Below the pieces are notes generated by a model. It did not search any database. It was not told where the DNA came from and worked only from the letters and a program-made list of their open reading frames with translations. Positions 15,442 through 24,882 of a stretch of DNA of 64,000 nt are shown here, in pieces (position 1 is the first letter of the stretch; each line of letters starts with the position of its first letter). Both the position numbers and the translations under genes were made by a program. Source of the stretch: Tsukamurella tyrosinosolvens (GTDB taxonomy: Bacteria; Actinomycetota; Actinomycetes; Mycobacteriales; Mycobacteriaceae); assembly GCF_900104775.1 (NCBI RefSeq), contig NZ_FNSA01000003.1, positions 2,790,001 to 2,854,000 of the forward strand, in the 5' to 3' direction.

Positions 15442-18400
15442 CGACGCCCGACCCCACGCAGCAGCAGGTCCGAATCCCGGCCGTTGATCGAGCTACGGTC
15501 GCCGACCCGAACGGCCCCTCCCCGACGACTGCGCCGCAGGAAGGGCTGCCGCGCATGCTCACCGACGAGGAGATCGCGGCGTCGAAGGGACAGCCGTCAC
15601 CCGCGATCGCCCGCCCGCCGGCGCCGACGAAGATGGACACCCCGGACCCGTTCCATCGGGCGGGTCCGATGCCGGCCGTGAACCGCGCGGCTTTCGACAG
15701 GACGTCGGCGCCCTTCACGAACACCAGTCCCGGAATGCCCACCGCGGCGCAGCCTCAGCCCACCCCGGCGCAGGCGGCGAACACGGACCCCGATATGCGC
15801 GCGGCCACGCGGCCGGACCAGGCCGCGTCTACATCCGCCGCACCCGATACGGCACCGGCCGCGTCGCAGCCGGCCGCGGACACTGCTCCGGCCTCGAGCG
15901 CGGGCGACGCTGCGCCGCACGCACAGCCCGCGAGCACCCCGGATGCCGCAGCTTCGTCCGCGCAGCCCGCGGCCGCACCCGACTCGGCGAACGCGCACGC
16001 GGCGCCCGCGGCCGATTCCGCGCCACATGCACAGCCGTCGTCGTCGACTCCGGACGCGCCCACCTCCTCCGCTTCCTCGGCGGCGCCGGACGCGGCGCCG
16101 CAAGCGCAGCCCGCGGCGGCACAGGCAGCGGCGCCGGACGCTGGGCAGGCACACGCCCAGCCCGCTGCCAGCGCCGGACAGGCGCCGCACGCCGCTCCGA
16201 GCGCGGCGCCGAGCGCCGGGTCCCAGCCGGCGGCGGCAGCGGCGCAGAACACCTCGAGCGCCGCGGCGGCCAAGCCTGCGGCGCAGACCGGCGCGCACAG
16301 CGCGGCCAATGCCGCCGCGAAGGGTGCTGGCGCAGCGAAGATCCAGCCCGCGCACGCACCGAATCCGAGCTGGAAGAGCATCGGCAACGTCGCCCTCAAA
16401 GGGCAGACCTCCGGCATCACCGGCAAGGGGTTCAAGGCCGCGCCCGTCAGCGGCGTGAAGAAGCTGCTCACCAACCAGGTCCGGACCGGCCAGACCGTCT
16501 CGAACATGGTCGGCAAGAAGGCGATCGCGAAGCTCGGAGCCAAGGGCATCGCGGCCAGCGGCATCAAGCTGGGTGCGCGTGCACTTCCGATCGCCGGCTC
16601 CATCATCGGCGCGTACGTCGCCTACCAGAACTTCAAGGAAGGCGACTGGGTCGGCGGCGTTCTCGGCGTCGTCAGCATGATCCCCGGTCCGATCGGCTGG
16701 ATCGGGCTCGGCGCTTCAGCGCTGTGGGAGACCTTCGGCGGCGGCGCGAAGACCTTCCCGATGTGGGAGGCACCCGACGGCACCAGCACCTACATCCTGC
16801 AGGCCTCGGCCAAGGACGCCGCCGGCGTCCAGGAGGCCGACGCGGGGCTGCGCGACACCCAGGCAGGTGTCTTCAGCTTCCAGGACGGCCCGAACGGCAC
16901 CGTCTGGGGCGAGACTCCTCCCGACCCGATCCTGCTGAACACCCCCGAAGTCGCCAAGGCCCTGACCGACTGGCTCGGCGGCCTGACGGACCTGTTCGCC
17001 CAGGTCGACCAGGAGCTGACGTCCTCCGGCGAGCCCTACCTCACCCAGTACCGGCAGTCACTGCTGCCGCACCTGACGGCGATGGCCAAGCTCAAGGACC
17101 AGATCGGCGACCTCAACGCGCAGCTCAAGACCGCCTCCGACAGCGCAGGAACCGCCTACAAGGCCGTACTCACCGGAAACCGAGCCGTCCGAGACCGCCT
17201 GTCGACCGACGGCAAGGTCGGCGACAGCGCCTGGGCGACCACCATGAAGAACGGGATCGAGAAGGGCGTGGCGGGGCTCAGCGGCGCGAACGAGAAGATC
17301 ACCAAGCTCTTCGCGACGGCCCCGCCGCCCGCCCTGACCTCGAAGTACTCGACGACCGCAGGCAACGGAAACCCGGAGAAGGCGCCGGATAAGGAGACCA
17401 AGCCGAATCCGACTCCCAGCGTGACACCGTCCGCGGTGGCCCCCTCGGCGACTCCGGGCGGGAAGACGCCCGCGACGCAGACGCCGAGTACGCCGGCCGC
17501 GCAGACGCCGATCACGCCGAGCGTGAAGAGTCCGCTCTCGAGCAACCCGCTCGGAACCGGCGGAGGCAGTCCGCTGGGCAGCGGACTCGGGGGCGGTTCC
17601 CCGCTGTCGTCGTCCGGCGCCAAGCCGCTCGAGACCGGAAGCAACAAGCTCGAGTCGCCGTCGAAGAAGCTCGATGACAAGGACAAGGACTCGAAGAAGC
17701 TCGACGACAAGCGATCCGACGAGCGCAAGGACACGAAGCCGCGTCCGCTCTCGACGGCGCGCCCGGATCAGAACGCGGCGGGCGCTGCTCCTGCAGCCGC
17801 CGGCAAGCAGGACACGGCCATCAAGCCGCCGGCGCCGCTGCCGCAGCCGACGCCCGAGGGCGCCGCGAAGCCGGGCGGCACGCCCGAGGCTCCGAAGACC
17901 GGTCCCCAGAAGGTCGACTTCAAGGGCCAGCAGATCGAGTTCCCGGATCCGAAGACAGCCAAGCTCGCCCAGATCCTCGGCGCCGCGGACCCGACCAAGC
18001 CGGTCAGCCTCGCCGACGCGGCCGCACAGGCAGGGCTCAACCCGCCTGTCCCGGGCCAGGATCCCGGAAAGCAGGTGGCACCGGTCGACGCCAAGCCCGG
18101 CGACGTCCTCGTGGCCGGCGACAAGAAGTTCATGCTGCTCGGCGACGGGAAGTTCTACGACCTCCAGGACTACAAGACGATCGGCAGCGAGCAGCTGCCG
18201 AAGGACCTCGGCAGCCGCGGCGGCTACTTCCACCTGACCGATCCCACGGCTCAGCAGGGTGGCGCTGCGCCCGTCTCGGGTCAGACCGGCGGCGTTCCCT
18301 TCGGTGTCCCGGGCGGCGCGGCGCCGCAGGCCGGAGCCATCGATCCCGCGGCCGCCGGGAGCGGCACCGCCCCGAACGCCGACCCGCCGAAGGATCCGCC

Positions 18401-18605
18401 CGCCGGAGGATCTCAGCCTCCGGCCGGTGGCGGGGCTCAGCCTCCGGCCGGCGGTGGCGGCGTCCCTGCCTCCGGCAGCCCGGGAGTCCCGTCGAAGGGC
18501 GCGCCCGGCTCTGGCCCGGCCAACGCCGCGGCCACCGACACCGGTGCCGGCAGCAACCCGCCGTCGGCGTCCACTCAGGCACTCGACCCTTCCGGCGTCC
18601 GCTAA
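15438..18605 (+). CDS. Giant candidate T7SS substrate with central hydrophobic segment
   Basis: 1055 residues, ATG overlapping the previous stop. Residues 60-300 are almost wholly Ala/Pro/Ser/Asp/Gln. About 366-435 contains an amphipathic helix and a Gly-rich hydrophobic stretch (LPIAGSIIGAYVAY, GGVLGVVSMIPGPIGWIGLG) that could insert into a membrane. About 440-630 is helical. A Thr/Pro/Ser linker and a run of KLDDKDKDSKKLDD repeats follow. A small beta domain lies at about 885-930 (PGDVLVAGDKKFMLLGDGKF), then a Pro/Gly tail. It has no signal peptide. The hydrophobic middle followed by a helical part recalls pore-forming or membrane-docking secreted proteins; this is inference. Confidence 0.8.
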   Translation: MTTPDPTQQQVRIPAVDRATVADPNGPSPTTAPQEGLPRMLTDEEIAASKGQPSPAIARPPAPTKMDTPDPFHRAGPMPAVNRAAFDRTSAPFTNTSPGMPTAAQPQPTPAQAANTDPDMRAATRPDQAASTSAAPDTAPAASQPAADTAPASSAGDAAPHAQPASTPDAAASSAQPAAAPDSANAHAAPAADSAPHAQPSSSTPDAPTSSASSAAPDAAPQAQPAAAQAAAPDAGQAHAQPAASAGQAPHAAPSAAPSAGSQPAAAAAQNTSSAAAAKPAAQTGAHSAANAAAKGAGAAKIQPAHAPNPSWKSIGNVALKGQTSGITGKGFKAAPVSGVKKLLTNQVRTGQTVSNMVGKKAIAKLGAKGIAASGIKLGARALPIAGSIIGAYVAYQNFKEGDWVGGVLGVVSMIPGPIGWIGLGASALWETFGGGAKTFPMWEAPDGTSTYILQASAKDAAGVQEADAGLRDTQAGVFSFQDGPNGTVWGETPPDPILLNTPEVAKALTDWLGGLTDLFAQVDQELTSSGEPYLTQYRQSLLPHLTAMAKLKDQIGDLNAQLKTASDSAGTAYKAVLTGNRAVRDRLSTDGKVGDSAWATTMKNGIEKGVAGLSGANEKITKLFATAPPPALTSKYSTTAGNGNPEKAPDKETKPNPTPSVTPSAVAPSATPGGKTPATQTPSTPAAQTPITPSVKSPLSSNPLGTGGGSPLGSGLGGGSPLSSSGAKPLETGSNKLESPSKKLDDKDKDSKKLDDKRSDERKDTKPRPLSTARPDQNAAGAAPAAAGKQDTAIKPPAPLPQPTPEGAAKPGGTPEAPKTGPQKVDFKGQQIEFPDPKTAKLAQILGAADPTKPVSLADAAAQAGLNPPVPGQDPGKQVAPVDAKPGDVLVAGDKKFMLLGDGKFYDLQDYKTIGSEQLPKDLGSRGGYFHLTDPTAQQGGAAPVSGQTGGVPFGVPGGAAPQAGAIDPAAAGSGTAPNADPPKDPPAGGSQPPAGGGAQPPAGGGGVPASGSPGVPSKGAPGSGPANAAATDTGAGSNPPSASTQALDPSGVR

Positions 18606-18634
18606 GCGCCCACGACCCAGAGACGAGGTGACCG

Positions 18635-19675
18635 GTGAACCATCCGGTTGGAGCAGAGTACGGCGCTGTCGAGAAGGGCGTCGACCAGGGAACTCGAGGC
18701 CTTCCTCCCACCACGCGGGGGAAGTCCGGTGCCGGTCGCGTCGATCCGCGGCTCACCGCCGCAGTCAACGACTCCGGAGAGCAGAACCGCCGCTCGGGTG
18801 ATCGCACCCGAAAGACCGCGGACCGCACGCGGCGGTTCAGTCGTGGGCAGGAGGAGATCCAGAACCGGGGCGGCAAGCAGGTCGACGGGGCCTCTCGCAG
18901 CGGGGACCCCTCCAAGGGCTCGCCCTCGAAGTCCACGTCGCCGACGATGCCGACGATGCAGCAGCCGCAAGCCCAGGCTCAGCAGCCCCAGGCCCAGCCG
19001 CAGGTACAACCGGTCGCGCAGCAAGCAGCGGCGCCGGCCGCCACCGCCCCGGGCGGAGTCACGAGCATCGATCCGAAGACGCTCGCGACGCTGATCGCCG
19101 CGGTCCGCGCGCGCCAGGCCGAGGCCGCCGCGAACGGCGAGAGTACGACCCCGAGCCGTGACACGGGGTCGACGACCTCGGGCAAGGGTTCGGCGACCTC
19201 ACCGCAGAAGCCCGAGCCGCTCGATGTCTCACAGGTCTCGCTGGAGAAGTACGCCGGTGGCCCGCTGACTGAGCAGCAGACCGCAGATGTGATCGATCAG
19301 GCGCTGACCATCAACGGGATCCCGAACGATCCCGCGTTGCGGGAGCAGTGGCAGCAGCTGTACCAGCACATGGCGCAGAACGAGTCCGGCCGAGACCCCA
19401 ACGCAGGCAACGACTGGGACTCCAACGCCACCGGTGCTACCCAGTCCGATGGCCTGCCCGCGAACTCGAGTCGCGGTATCTGGCAATGCATCCCGACGAC
19501 CTTCGCGGCATATCACATGGCCGGAACGTCCACGAGTATCTATGACCCCGTCAGTTCGGCGAGCGCGAGCATCAACTACGTCATGCAGACCTACGGGGTG
19601 TCCGCAGACGGTGGTGGACTCGACGCATTCATGCAGCGTCAGGGCGTCGGCGGAGGCTCTTACCAGGGGTACTGA
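18635..19675 (+). CDS. SLT-type lytic transglycosylase with the shared N-terminal module
   Basis: 346 residues, GTG start with ACGAGG upstream. The C-terminal domain (about 198-335) is a soluble lytic transglycosylase-like fold of the type found in phage tape-measure and ESX-linked proteins: Glu250 in QNESGRDPNA is the likely acid, followed by SRGIWQCIPTTFAAYH and DPVSSASASINYV. Residues 23-64 are nearly identical to residues 23-64 of the NlpC/P60 protein at 6003. The middle is Gln/Pro-rich. Transglycosylase and endopeptidase together could open the wall. After its TGA, the +1 frame continues into a domain found elsewhere in the window (see 19674). Confidence 0.87.
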   Translation: MNHPVGAEYGAVEKGVDQGTRGLPPTTRGKSGAGRVDPRLTAAVNDSGEQNRRSGDRTRKTADRTRRFSRGQEEIQNRGGKQVDGASRSGDPSKGSPSKSTSPTMPTMQQPQAQAQQPQAQPQVQPVAQQAAAPAATAPGGVTSIDPKTLATLIAAVRARQAEAAANGESTTPSRDTGSTTSGKGSATSPQKPEPLDVSQVSLEKYAGGPLTEQQTADVIDQALTINGIPNDPALREQWQQLYQHMAQNESGRDPNAGNDWDSNATGATQSDGLPANSSRGIWQCIPTTFAAYHMAGTSTSIYDPVSSASASINYVMQTYGVSADGGGLDAFMQRQGVGGGSYQGY

Positions 19676-19946
19676 CCCCACCGTCGGGGGTCGTGTCACG
19701 GGGGGCGGTCGCCAGCGCCTTCGCACCGATCCTGCCCTCAAGTTCGCCCCGGACCTCTCCGAGAGCGCGCTGGCCGCGCTCAACGGGCTCGACAAGATCT
19801 GGATGCCGGCCGGGCAGTGTGGGAATTGGACGTGGCCTGACAGCTCCGCGGCCTCGGTTACAGCGCCCCGACGCCACAGCTTCGATCAACTGTTCGAACA
19901 CCCGAGCTCCGTCTCTGCAAGCGGAGGCGTCTCCTGCAATCAGTGA
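19674..19946 (+). pseudogene. Fragment or +1-frame extension related to the ORF at 26777
   Basis: An open frame without its own start codon or ribosome site begins right at the SLT stop in the +1 frame. The stretch RTDPALKF, LSESALAALNGLDKIW matches RKDPDLAF, LSERELADLNGLERIY in the open frame 26777-26974. It is either a remnant of a paralogous gene or a C-terminal extension reached by +1 frameshifting at TAC TGA C. After about 19840 no similarity is seen. Confidence 0.4.
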
Positions 19947-20067
19947 CGCCCATGCGCGCCCACTGCAATCCCTGTTGCGCCCCAGTAGCGGCGCACCGGC
20001 GACGACCGTCGAACGACACGCCGACAGCGCAACGCCCCGCTCGTCTGGACATCTGCAGCCCCTCGCC

Positions 20068-20073
20068 TACTGT
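20068..20073 (+). promoter_or_regulatory. Candidate -10 box of the replication gene
   Basis: TACTGT about 85 bp before ATG 20160. A ribosome site (ACGGAG) is present before the ATG, so this transcript would have a leader. Confidence 0.4.
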
Positions 20074-20159
20074 CAGATGCACATCACGCCCGATCCCGTT
20101 GCGCCTCTCGACCCAGAACTTCGGCGCATCGGAGTCCCCCACGACCACGGAGATCCCGC

Positions 20160-23100
20160 ATGCCCCTGACCCCCGAAGTCGACGCCTTCGCCGCCGCGGC
20201 CATCGCACGAATGGGTGCGCTCGGAGTCCACCTGATGCCGCTCAAGGAAGGTGTGAAGGCGGCGCTGGCGAAGGGCTGGCCGATCGCTCCCGCGTACACC
20301 GCCGACGAGGCCCTCACGTACGTCCGCCGCGGCGGCAACCTCGGGGTGAACCTCATCGCGAGCCGGCTCATCGTGCTCGACGCCGAGGACGCGCTCGCCA
20401 CCGCGGCCGTCGCCGCCGCCGGCTTCCACCCGACGGTCTACCCGGCCAAGTCGCAGGCACCGGCGAACCCGAACCCGGCGAAGAACAAGCGCGGCGGTTC
20501 GCACACCTGGCTGCGGGTGCCGGCCGACCTCGATCCTGCGAAGATCCGCAGCGACCGGATGGGCCTGATCCTGGTCAACGGCGGCAAGATCGACGTCCTG
20601 GCCAACGCCCGCTACGCCGTGGCGCCCCCGAGCCGTCTCGACGAGGCGCCGGGCTACTACTACGCGCCCGTGGCCGGTGGACTGGCGGACCCGAGCGCGC
20701 CGCTCACCGACATCCCCGAGGCCCCGCGGTGGCTCTTCGAGCGCCCGGAGCCGGGACAGCCCGAGGCCCCGCCGTCGCTGGTCTCCCTGCACGGCATCCT
20801 CGCCCCCGAGACCCCGTACGAGCGGATGGAGCGCTCGGCCGCGTCGGAGGAACTGACCGCGAAGATCGACGCCGTGAGCTGGGACGACTGGCTCGCGGGC
20901 GATGCCCGGCTGACCCCTACCGGTGTCTACGACGGCCGCTGCGGCTGCCCCGAGTACTACTTCAACGGCGCGGACAACAACCGCTCAGCCACCCTGCACG
21001 ACGGCTGCGAGCTCGGCAACGGCGCGCACGTCTGGTCCGGCACGATGCGCCGCATCCTGGGCCTGGCCGGCGAGCACTTCTCGCGCCTCGACATCGCGGC
21101 GTCGCTCGCGAGCCCCGGCACGAGCCGGCGCGAGGTCGCCGCGCGCGTCGGCATCGAGCTGCGCAGTCCCAGCGCGCCGGTGGGGTTCGGCGCCTCGACC
21201 TTCGAGCAGCTCGCGGAAGAGGCCGACGCGCGAGGTGACACCCTCACCGCAGAGAACCACCGAGCCACCGCGATGTTCGCCCACGAGGCCGAGCGCCGCG
21301 CCGCCAAGCACCTCGACGTACAGCCGCTGCAGGGCGAGACCCAGTTCACCGGCGCCGCCGTTGGCGCCGACCCGAACTACAACCCGTTCGCGGGGCACCC
21401 CAGCGCGCCCAGGAACCCCGACGACGACGGTGGCGGTGGAGGCGCGGCGGCCGATGGTCATGCCGGTGCGGGCTACAGCCCCACCCCGCACCCGGCAGCG
21501 GAGCAGGTCATCGAGTACGCCGACGACGAGACCGGCACCATCCCGGAGGCCGTCGTCGTCACGCACACCGACCGGCACGAGAAGCGTGCGGGCTCGGCCG
21601 AGGCGGGCTACGTGCACACCTACCCGAACGTCGCCTTCGAGAAGATGCCGATGCCGGGCAACGACGAGCTGATCGAGTACCCGTACCCGCCGATGCCCGA
21701 GTACGTCCAGCCGCCCGTCGGAGCGAAGACGTCCAAGTGCGACGTGCTCCCGCCGATCGTGAACCGGGCCTCCCACCCGTACGTCGACAAGGAGTGGATC
21801 TTTTACGCGACCCCCGGCTTGAGCCAGGTCGCGGCGGCCGCCGATTCTCGCGGGATCTCGCGCTTCGGCCTGCTCGGATCGCTGCTCCCTCGTGTCGTCG
21901 CCCTCATCCCGCCGACCGTGCGCCTGGTGCCGCCGGACGGCCAGGTGCCCGAGGGCAACGAGCCGACTGGCGCCGGCACGTCGGTGAACCTCTACAGCGT
22001 GCTGGTGGGGCCGCCGTCCTCGGGCAAGTCGGTGACGCTCGGCGCGGCGGACGCGCTCGTGCCCGGGGTCAACATGGTCCCGCCGGGTACCGGCGAGGGG
22101 ATCCTCAAGATGTTCCCGCGCGCCTCGAACAGTTCGGCCGCCCCCGGGCAGGCAGGCGACGACGTTTCGGACGGCCTCTCGACGGTCGACAGCTACTCCA
22201 CCCCTTCGGTGCTCCTCAACTCCGACGAGATCGACATCTTCGCCGGCGAGATGACCCGTCAGGGCACCAAGACCTCCGGCCACTACCGGAGCATGTGGAT
22301 GGGTGGCGACATCGGCAACGTCACCAGCGACAAGGAGCGCCACAGCCAGGTCGCTGCGCACACGTACCGCTTCGGGATCCGCCTGGGCGCACAGCCTGAC
22401 GCGTGCACCAGCCTCTTCAGTGAGGCCAATCGCGGCACCCCGCAGCGGTTCCTGTGGCTGCCCGCCCAGCGCATGGTGCGCCGCGGGCCGGTCTACCCGA
22501 CCCGCCTCCAGATCGAGACCGTCTACTGGTTCGACGGAAAGCCGTCGATGCTCCCCCAGACCGCCGCCGAGCAGCCGCCGATCTGGATCCGGCCGCCGGC
22601 CGCCGCCGCGGACGAGATGGCGCTCGAGGAGTTCCGGTCGGCGACCGCGAACACCCTGAGCCCGGACGGGAGCTACGACTACGACGCCAACGACGATGAC
22701 GACGGCAGCACCGCCATCGCGCAGCGTCACGCGCTCCTCGGGCAGCTCAAGGTGTCCGTCGCACTCGCGGCCCTCGACGGCCTGAGCGCACCGCAAGACG
22801 TCCACTGGTACGCGGCCAAGGCGGTCATGGACGTGCGCGAGCACGTCATCCGCGGGCTGGTCTCCCTCACCCGAACCATGACGGACAAGATCACCCGTGA
22901 GCGGGGACGGGATCAGGGCGTGCTGCGCGCGAGCGCCTCTGCGTCCGAGAAGCACGAGACCCGTGAGCGGACTCGCGCCGCTCTCGCGGTGACCTCCGGC
23001 GTGGTGGCGAACCTTCGCGCCGGCGGCGCCACGCGCACGACGATCCCCGAGATCATGAAGCTCACCACGGAAGCCGGGGCGACATCGGCGAACCGGGCGT

Positions 23101-23285
23101 TCCTCTACGAGGCCGTCGCGCAGCTCGTGGCGTGGGGCAGCTTGATCAGTACGCCGGACAAGGACGCCTACATGATCGCCCAGGCGGAACCGGAGGCTGA
23201 TCGGCCGACGCCGGCCAGCGGACCCCAGCGACCCGGACCTACGCCCGGAGCGCCGCCGCCGACGCTCAGCACCATCGGGGCCTAG
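20160..23285 (+). CDS. Primase-polymerase / ATPase replication protein
   Basis: 1041 residues. The N-terminal 200 residues are a bifunctional primase-polymerase (Prim-Pol, AEP) domain: RRGGNLGVNL, then VLDAED with the metal-binding D-x-E (74-76), a basic GGSHTWLR strand, and VAPPSR. A linker with a Cys motif (CGCPEYYF) and a Gly/Asp region follow. From about 560 a P-loop NTPase of the DUF3987/helicase kind shows Walker A GPPSSGKS near 618-625 and an acidic NSDEIDIF strand. Such fusions initiate and unwind DNA on plasmids and integrative elements. ACGGAG lies 7 nt before the ATG. This is the strongest evidence that the window is an extrachromosomal or mobile replicon. Confidence 0.88.
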   Translation: MPLTPEVDAFAAAAIARMGALGVHLMPLKEGVKAALAKGWPIAPAYTADEALTYVRRGGNLGVNLIASRLIVLDAEDALATAAVAAAGFHPTVYPAKSQAPANPNPAKNKRGGSHTWLRVPADLDPAKIRSDRMGLILVNGGKIDVLANARYAVAPPSRLDEAPGYYYAPVAGGLADPSAPLTDIPEAPRWLFERPEPGQPEAPPSLVSLHGILAPETPYERMERSAASEELTAKIDAVSWDDWLAGDARLTPTGVYDGRCGCPEYYFNGADNNRSATLHDGCELGNGAHVWSGTMRRILGLAGEHFSRLDIAASLASPGTSRREVAARVGIELRSPSAPVGFGASTFEQLAEEADARGDTLTAENHRATAMFAHEAERRAAKHLDVQPLQGETQFTGAAVGADPNYNPFAGHPSAPRNPDDDGGGGGAAADGHAGAGYSPTPHPAAEQVIEYADDETGTIPEAVVVTHTDRHEKRAGSAEAGYVHTYPNVAFEKMPMPGNDELIEYPYPPMPEYVQPPVGAKTSKCDVLPPIVNRASHPYVDKEWIFYATPGLSQVAAAADSRGISRFGLLGSLLPRVVALIPPTVRLVPPDGQVPEGNEPTGAGTSVNLYSVLVGPPSSGKSVTLGAADALVPGVNMVPPGTGEGILKMFPRASNSSAAPGQAGDDVSDGLSTVDSYSTPSVLLNSDEIDIFAGEMTRQGTKTSGHYRSMWMGGDIGNVTSDKERHSQVAAHTYRFGIRLGAQPDACTSLFSEANRGTPQRFLWLPAQRMVRRGPVYPTRLQIETVYWFDGKPSMLPQTAAEQPPIWIRPPAAAADEMALEEFRSATANTLSPDGSYDYDANDDDDGSTAIAQRHALLGQLKVSVALAALDGLSAPQDVHWYAAKAVMDVREHVIRGLVSLTRTMTDKITRERGRDQGVLRASASASEKHETRERTRAALAVTSGVVANLRAGGATRTTIPEIMKLTTEAGATSANRAFLYEAVAQLVAWGSLISTPDKDAYMIAQAEPEADRPTPASGPQRPGPTPGAPPPTLSTIGA

Positions 23286-23345
23286 CCGCCGCACATGCGC
23301 CGACTATTGCGTCTTTCAGACGACGTAATTATCGGCGCATCGTTG

Positions 23346-23351
23346 TACGCT
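23346..23351 (+). promoter_or_regulatory. -10 box of a leaderless promoter
   Basis: TACGCT, 6 nt before ATG 23358, within a locally AT-richer stretch (GTAATTATCGG). Confidence 0.55.
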
Positions 23352-23357
23352 CAGGGC

Positions 23358-23579
23358 ATGACCAGCTACATCAAGGCACCGTCCATCCGGGAGCTCGCCG
23401 AGCCGCTCGCCGGCCTGGACTCCCTGGGAGTTTTCGCCGACCTCGCCGCCGGCCGCTACGCCAGCGGCTTCGAGGCGCGCGGCGCATCCGTCGAGGTCAA
23501 GGCCAACCACCCCGATCGAGCGGACGAGATCGACAGGCTGCTGCGCCTGATCGACGCAACGCCGAGCATGTGGGACTGA
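23358..23579 (+). CDS. Small protein of unknown function
   Basis: 73 residues, no recognised domain and no membrane segment. ATG 23358 is preferred to 23295 because of the -10 spacing. The C-terminus is acidic/helical (DEIDRLLRLIDATP). It is followed 6 bp later by another small gene. Confidence 0.65.
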   Translation: MTSYIKAPSIRELAEPLAGLDSLGVFADLAAGRYASGFEARGASVEVKANHPDRADEIDRLLRLIDATPSMWD

Positions 23580-23585
23580 TCCCCG

Positions 23586-23948
23586 ATGGCGACCTTCACT
23601 CGAACCCTGCTCGTGCGGCGCTTCGTGCGCGCAGCCGATGACGCAACCGCGCGACACAAGGCGCATCATGGCCTGACGCTCGCCGCGCGCGCGATCGACG
23701 AGCCGTACGCCTCCATCGCATCCATCGGCATCGACTCGGTGGGTGCCGCCCCGGTCGATGGCGAGCCCGGCGTGTGGGAGGTGGAGTTCAGCGTTCTCGC
23801 GCAGTTGACCAGCTTCGACGCCCTCACCGCGACCGAAGCCGCCGCGCGACTGGTGACGATCGACCCCGGCGCGGCGAACGACGACGTGTACGAGAGCGAG
23901 TTCAGTGTCGTCGACGACGGCGTCTCGCGCCTGCCGCTGGCCGGTTAA
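23586..23948 (+). CDS. Small protein of unknown function
   Basis: 120 residues, soluble. The repeated pattern of WEVEFSVLAQL and ESEFSVVDDG suggests paired beta strands. It begins like a protein with RTLLVRRFVRAADDATAR, a style common in plasmid and phage small genes that act on modified arguments of ssDNA-related proteins, but I do not recognise the family. Likely cotranscribed with 23358. Confidence 0.7.
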   Translation: MATFTRTLLVRRFVRAADDATARHKAHHGLTLAARAIDEPYASIASIGIDSVGAAPVDGEPGVWEVEFSVLAQLTSFDALTATEAAARLVTIDPGAANDDVYESEFSVVDDGVSRLPLAG

Positions 23949-23964
23949 GCCGACCGGCGAACGG

Positions 23965-24870
23965 TCAGGCCCCAGCTGCTCGCGTCGTTGTCGCAGCTGC
24001 GCTCTCGGTCGTTCGGCTCCCCGAGCTCGGCACGGGCGAGCTCGAGCTCTCGCCGACCCCTTCGCAGTGCTCCATGATCGCGGCCATCGCCTCTCCGCGG
24101 TAGCTCTCGTTCGGCTCCGTGTAGCGTCCGGTGAGCAAGCCCGACACGGCCAACGCAGCCGCCGTGAGCTGGTACGGCGACAGGTCCGAACCAGCAGCGA
24201 GTCGCACGGCCTGCTTCGTCGCCACGTCGGATCCCGCCTCCTTGCCCGTGAATCCGGCTTGGCGGTACGCGGCGGTGAACGTGCTCCACTCCCCAAGACC
24301 AGCGAGACGGTACAGAAACCACACCTGCGCGGTGAGCGCGCTCGTCTTCGGCGGAACCGGATCCACCAGCTTCTTCGCATCCGCGCGCTCAAGCGTTCCG
24401 TTCACGCCGACGATGATCGGACGAACGCCCGCGGCGCTGGGGCTCGGTGTCGCCGACGTCGACTCGGTTGACGCTCGCGGCGGGATGGATGTGGGTGTCG
24501 ACGCGGTGGCGATCTTCGTGACCGGGGGCTGGGCGCGGCAGGTCAGTGGATCCGACCTCGCCATGGCGGACATGTCTGCGGGGTCGATCTCAGAGCCCGA
24601 GCTGTCGCTGCTGCCGAAGAGATCGGCGACGGACCCGACCACGTTCGCCACCACCAGCACGGGACGGGCAGCAGACCCGATCACGGAGATGAGCACCATG
24701 GCCACCGACACCGTGATGGCCGTCAGCACCAGGGTCACCCCGAGCGTGATCTTCAGTGCCCGCTTGTGGCCGACGACGCGCAGGATTCGTTCGCCTGCGG
24801 GGGTGAACACCGACTGCATCGCCCTTCGGGCGAGGTTCCCTGCGGTGCTGCGCAGCAGCTTCGGAGACAC
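23965..24870 (-). CDS. Single-pass membrane protein with exported helical domain
   Basis: 301 residues from GTG 24870, with AGGAGGAAGG upstream overlapping the previous stop. The basic N-terminus is followed by one long hydrophobic segment (about 40-85, ALKITLGVTLVLTAITVSV and a second weaker part). A Thr/Ser/Pro linker and a mainly helical domain (about 165-280) follow, with a Ser/Thr tail. The family is not recognised. The helical domain (TAQVWFLYRLAG, WSTFTAAYRQAG, LSPYQLTAAALAVSG) loosely resembles small conjugation wall-hydrolase accessory domains. Cotranscribed with the next upstream membrane gene. Confidence 0.72.
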   Translation of the reverse strand: MSPKLLRSTAGNLARRAMQSVFTPAGERILRVVGHKRALKITLGVTLVLTAITVSVAMVLISVIGSAARPVLVVANVVGSVADLFGSSDSSGSEIDPADMSAMARSDPLTCRAQPPVTKIATASTPTSIPPRASTESTSATPSPSAAGVRPIIVGVNGTLERADAKKLVDPVPPKTSALTAQVWFLYRLAGLGEWSTFTAAYRQAGFTGKEAGSDVATKQAVRLAAGSDLSPYQLTAAALAVSGLLTGRYTEPNESYRGEAMAAIMEHCEGVGESSSSPVPSSGSRTTESAAATTTRAAGA

Positions 24871-24882
24871 GATGCCTTCCTC

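Noticed and set aside
19693-20169. A leader ORF MHITPDPVAPL before the replication gene
   Set aside because: The -10 box is only 3 nt before its ATG, so it could not be leaderless, and it has no ribosome site. The real start at 20160 has one.
20985-23294. A 769-codon minus-strand frame opposite the replication gene
   Set aside because: The plus strand carries Prim-Pol and Walker motifs. The minus translation is Arg/Gly/His-rich and featureless.
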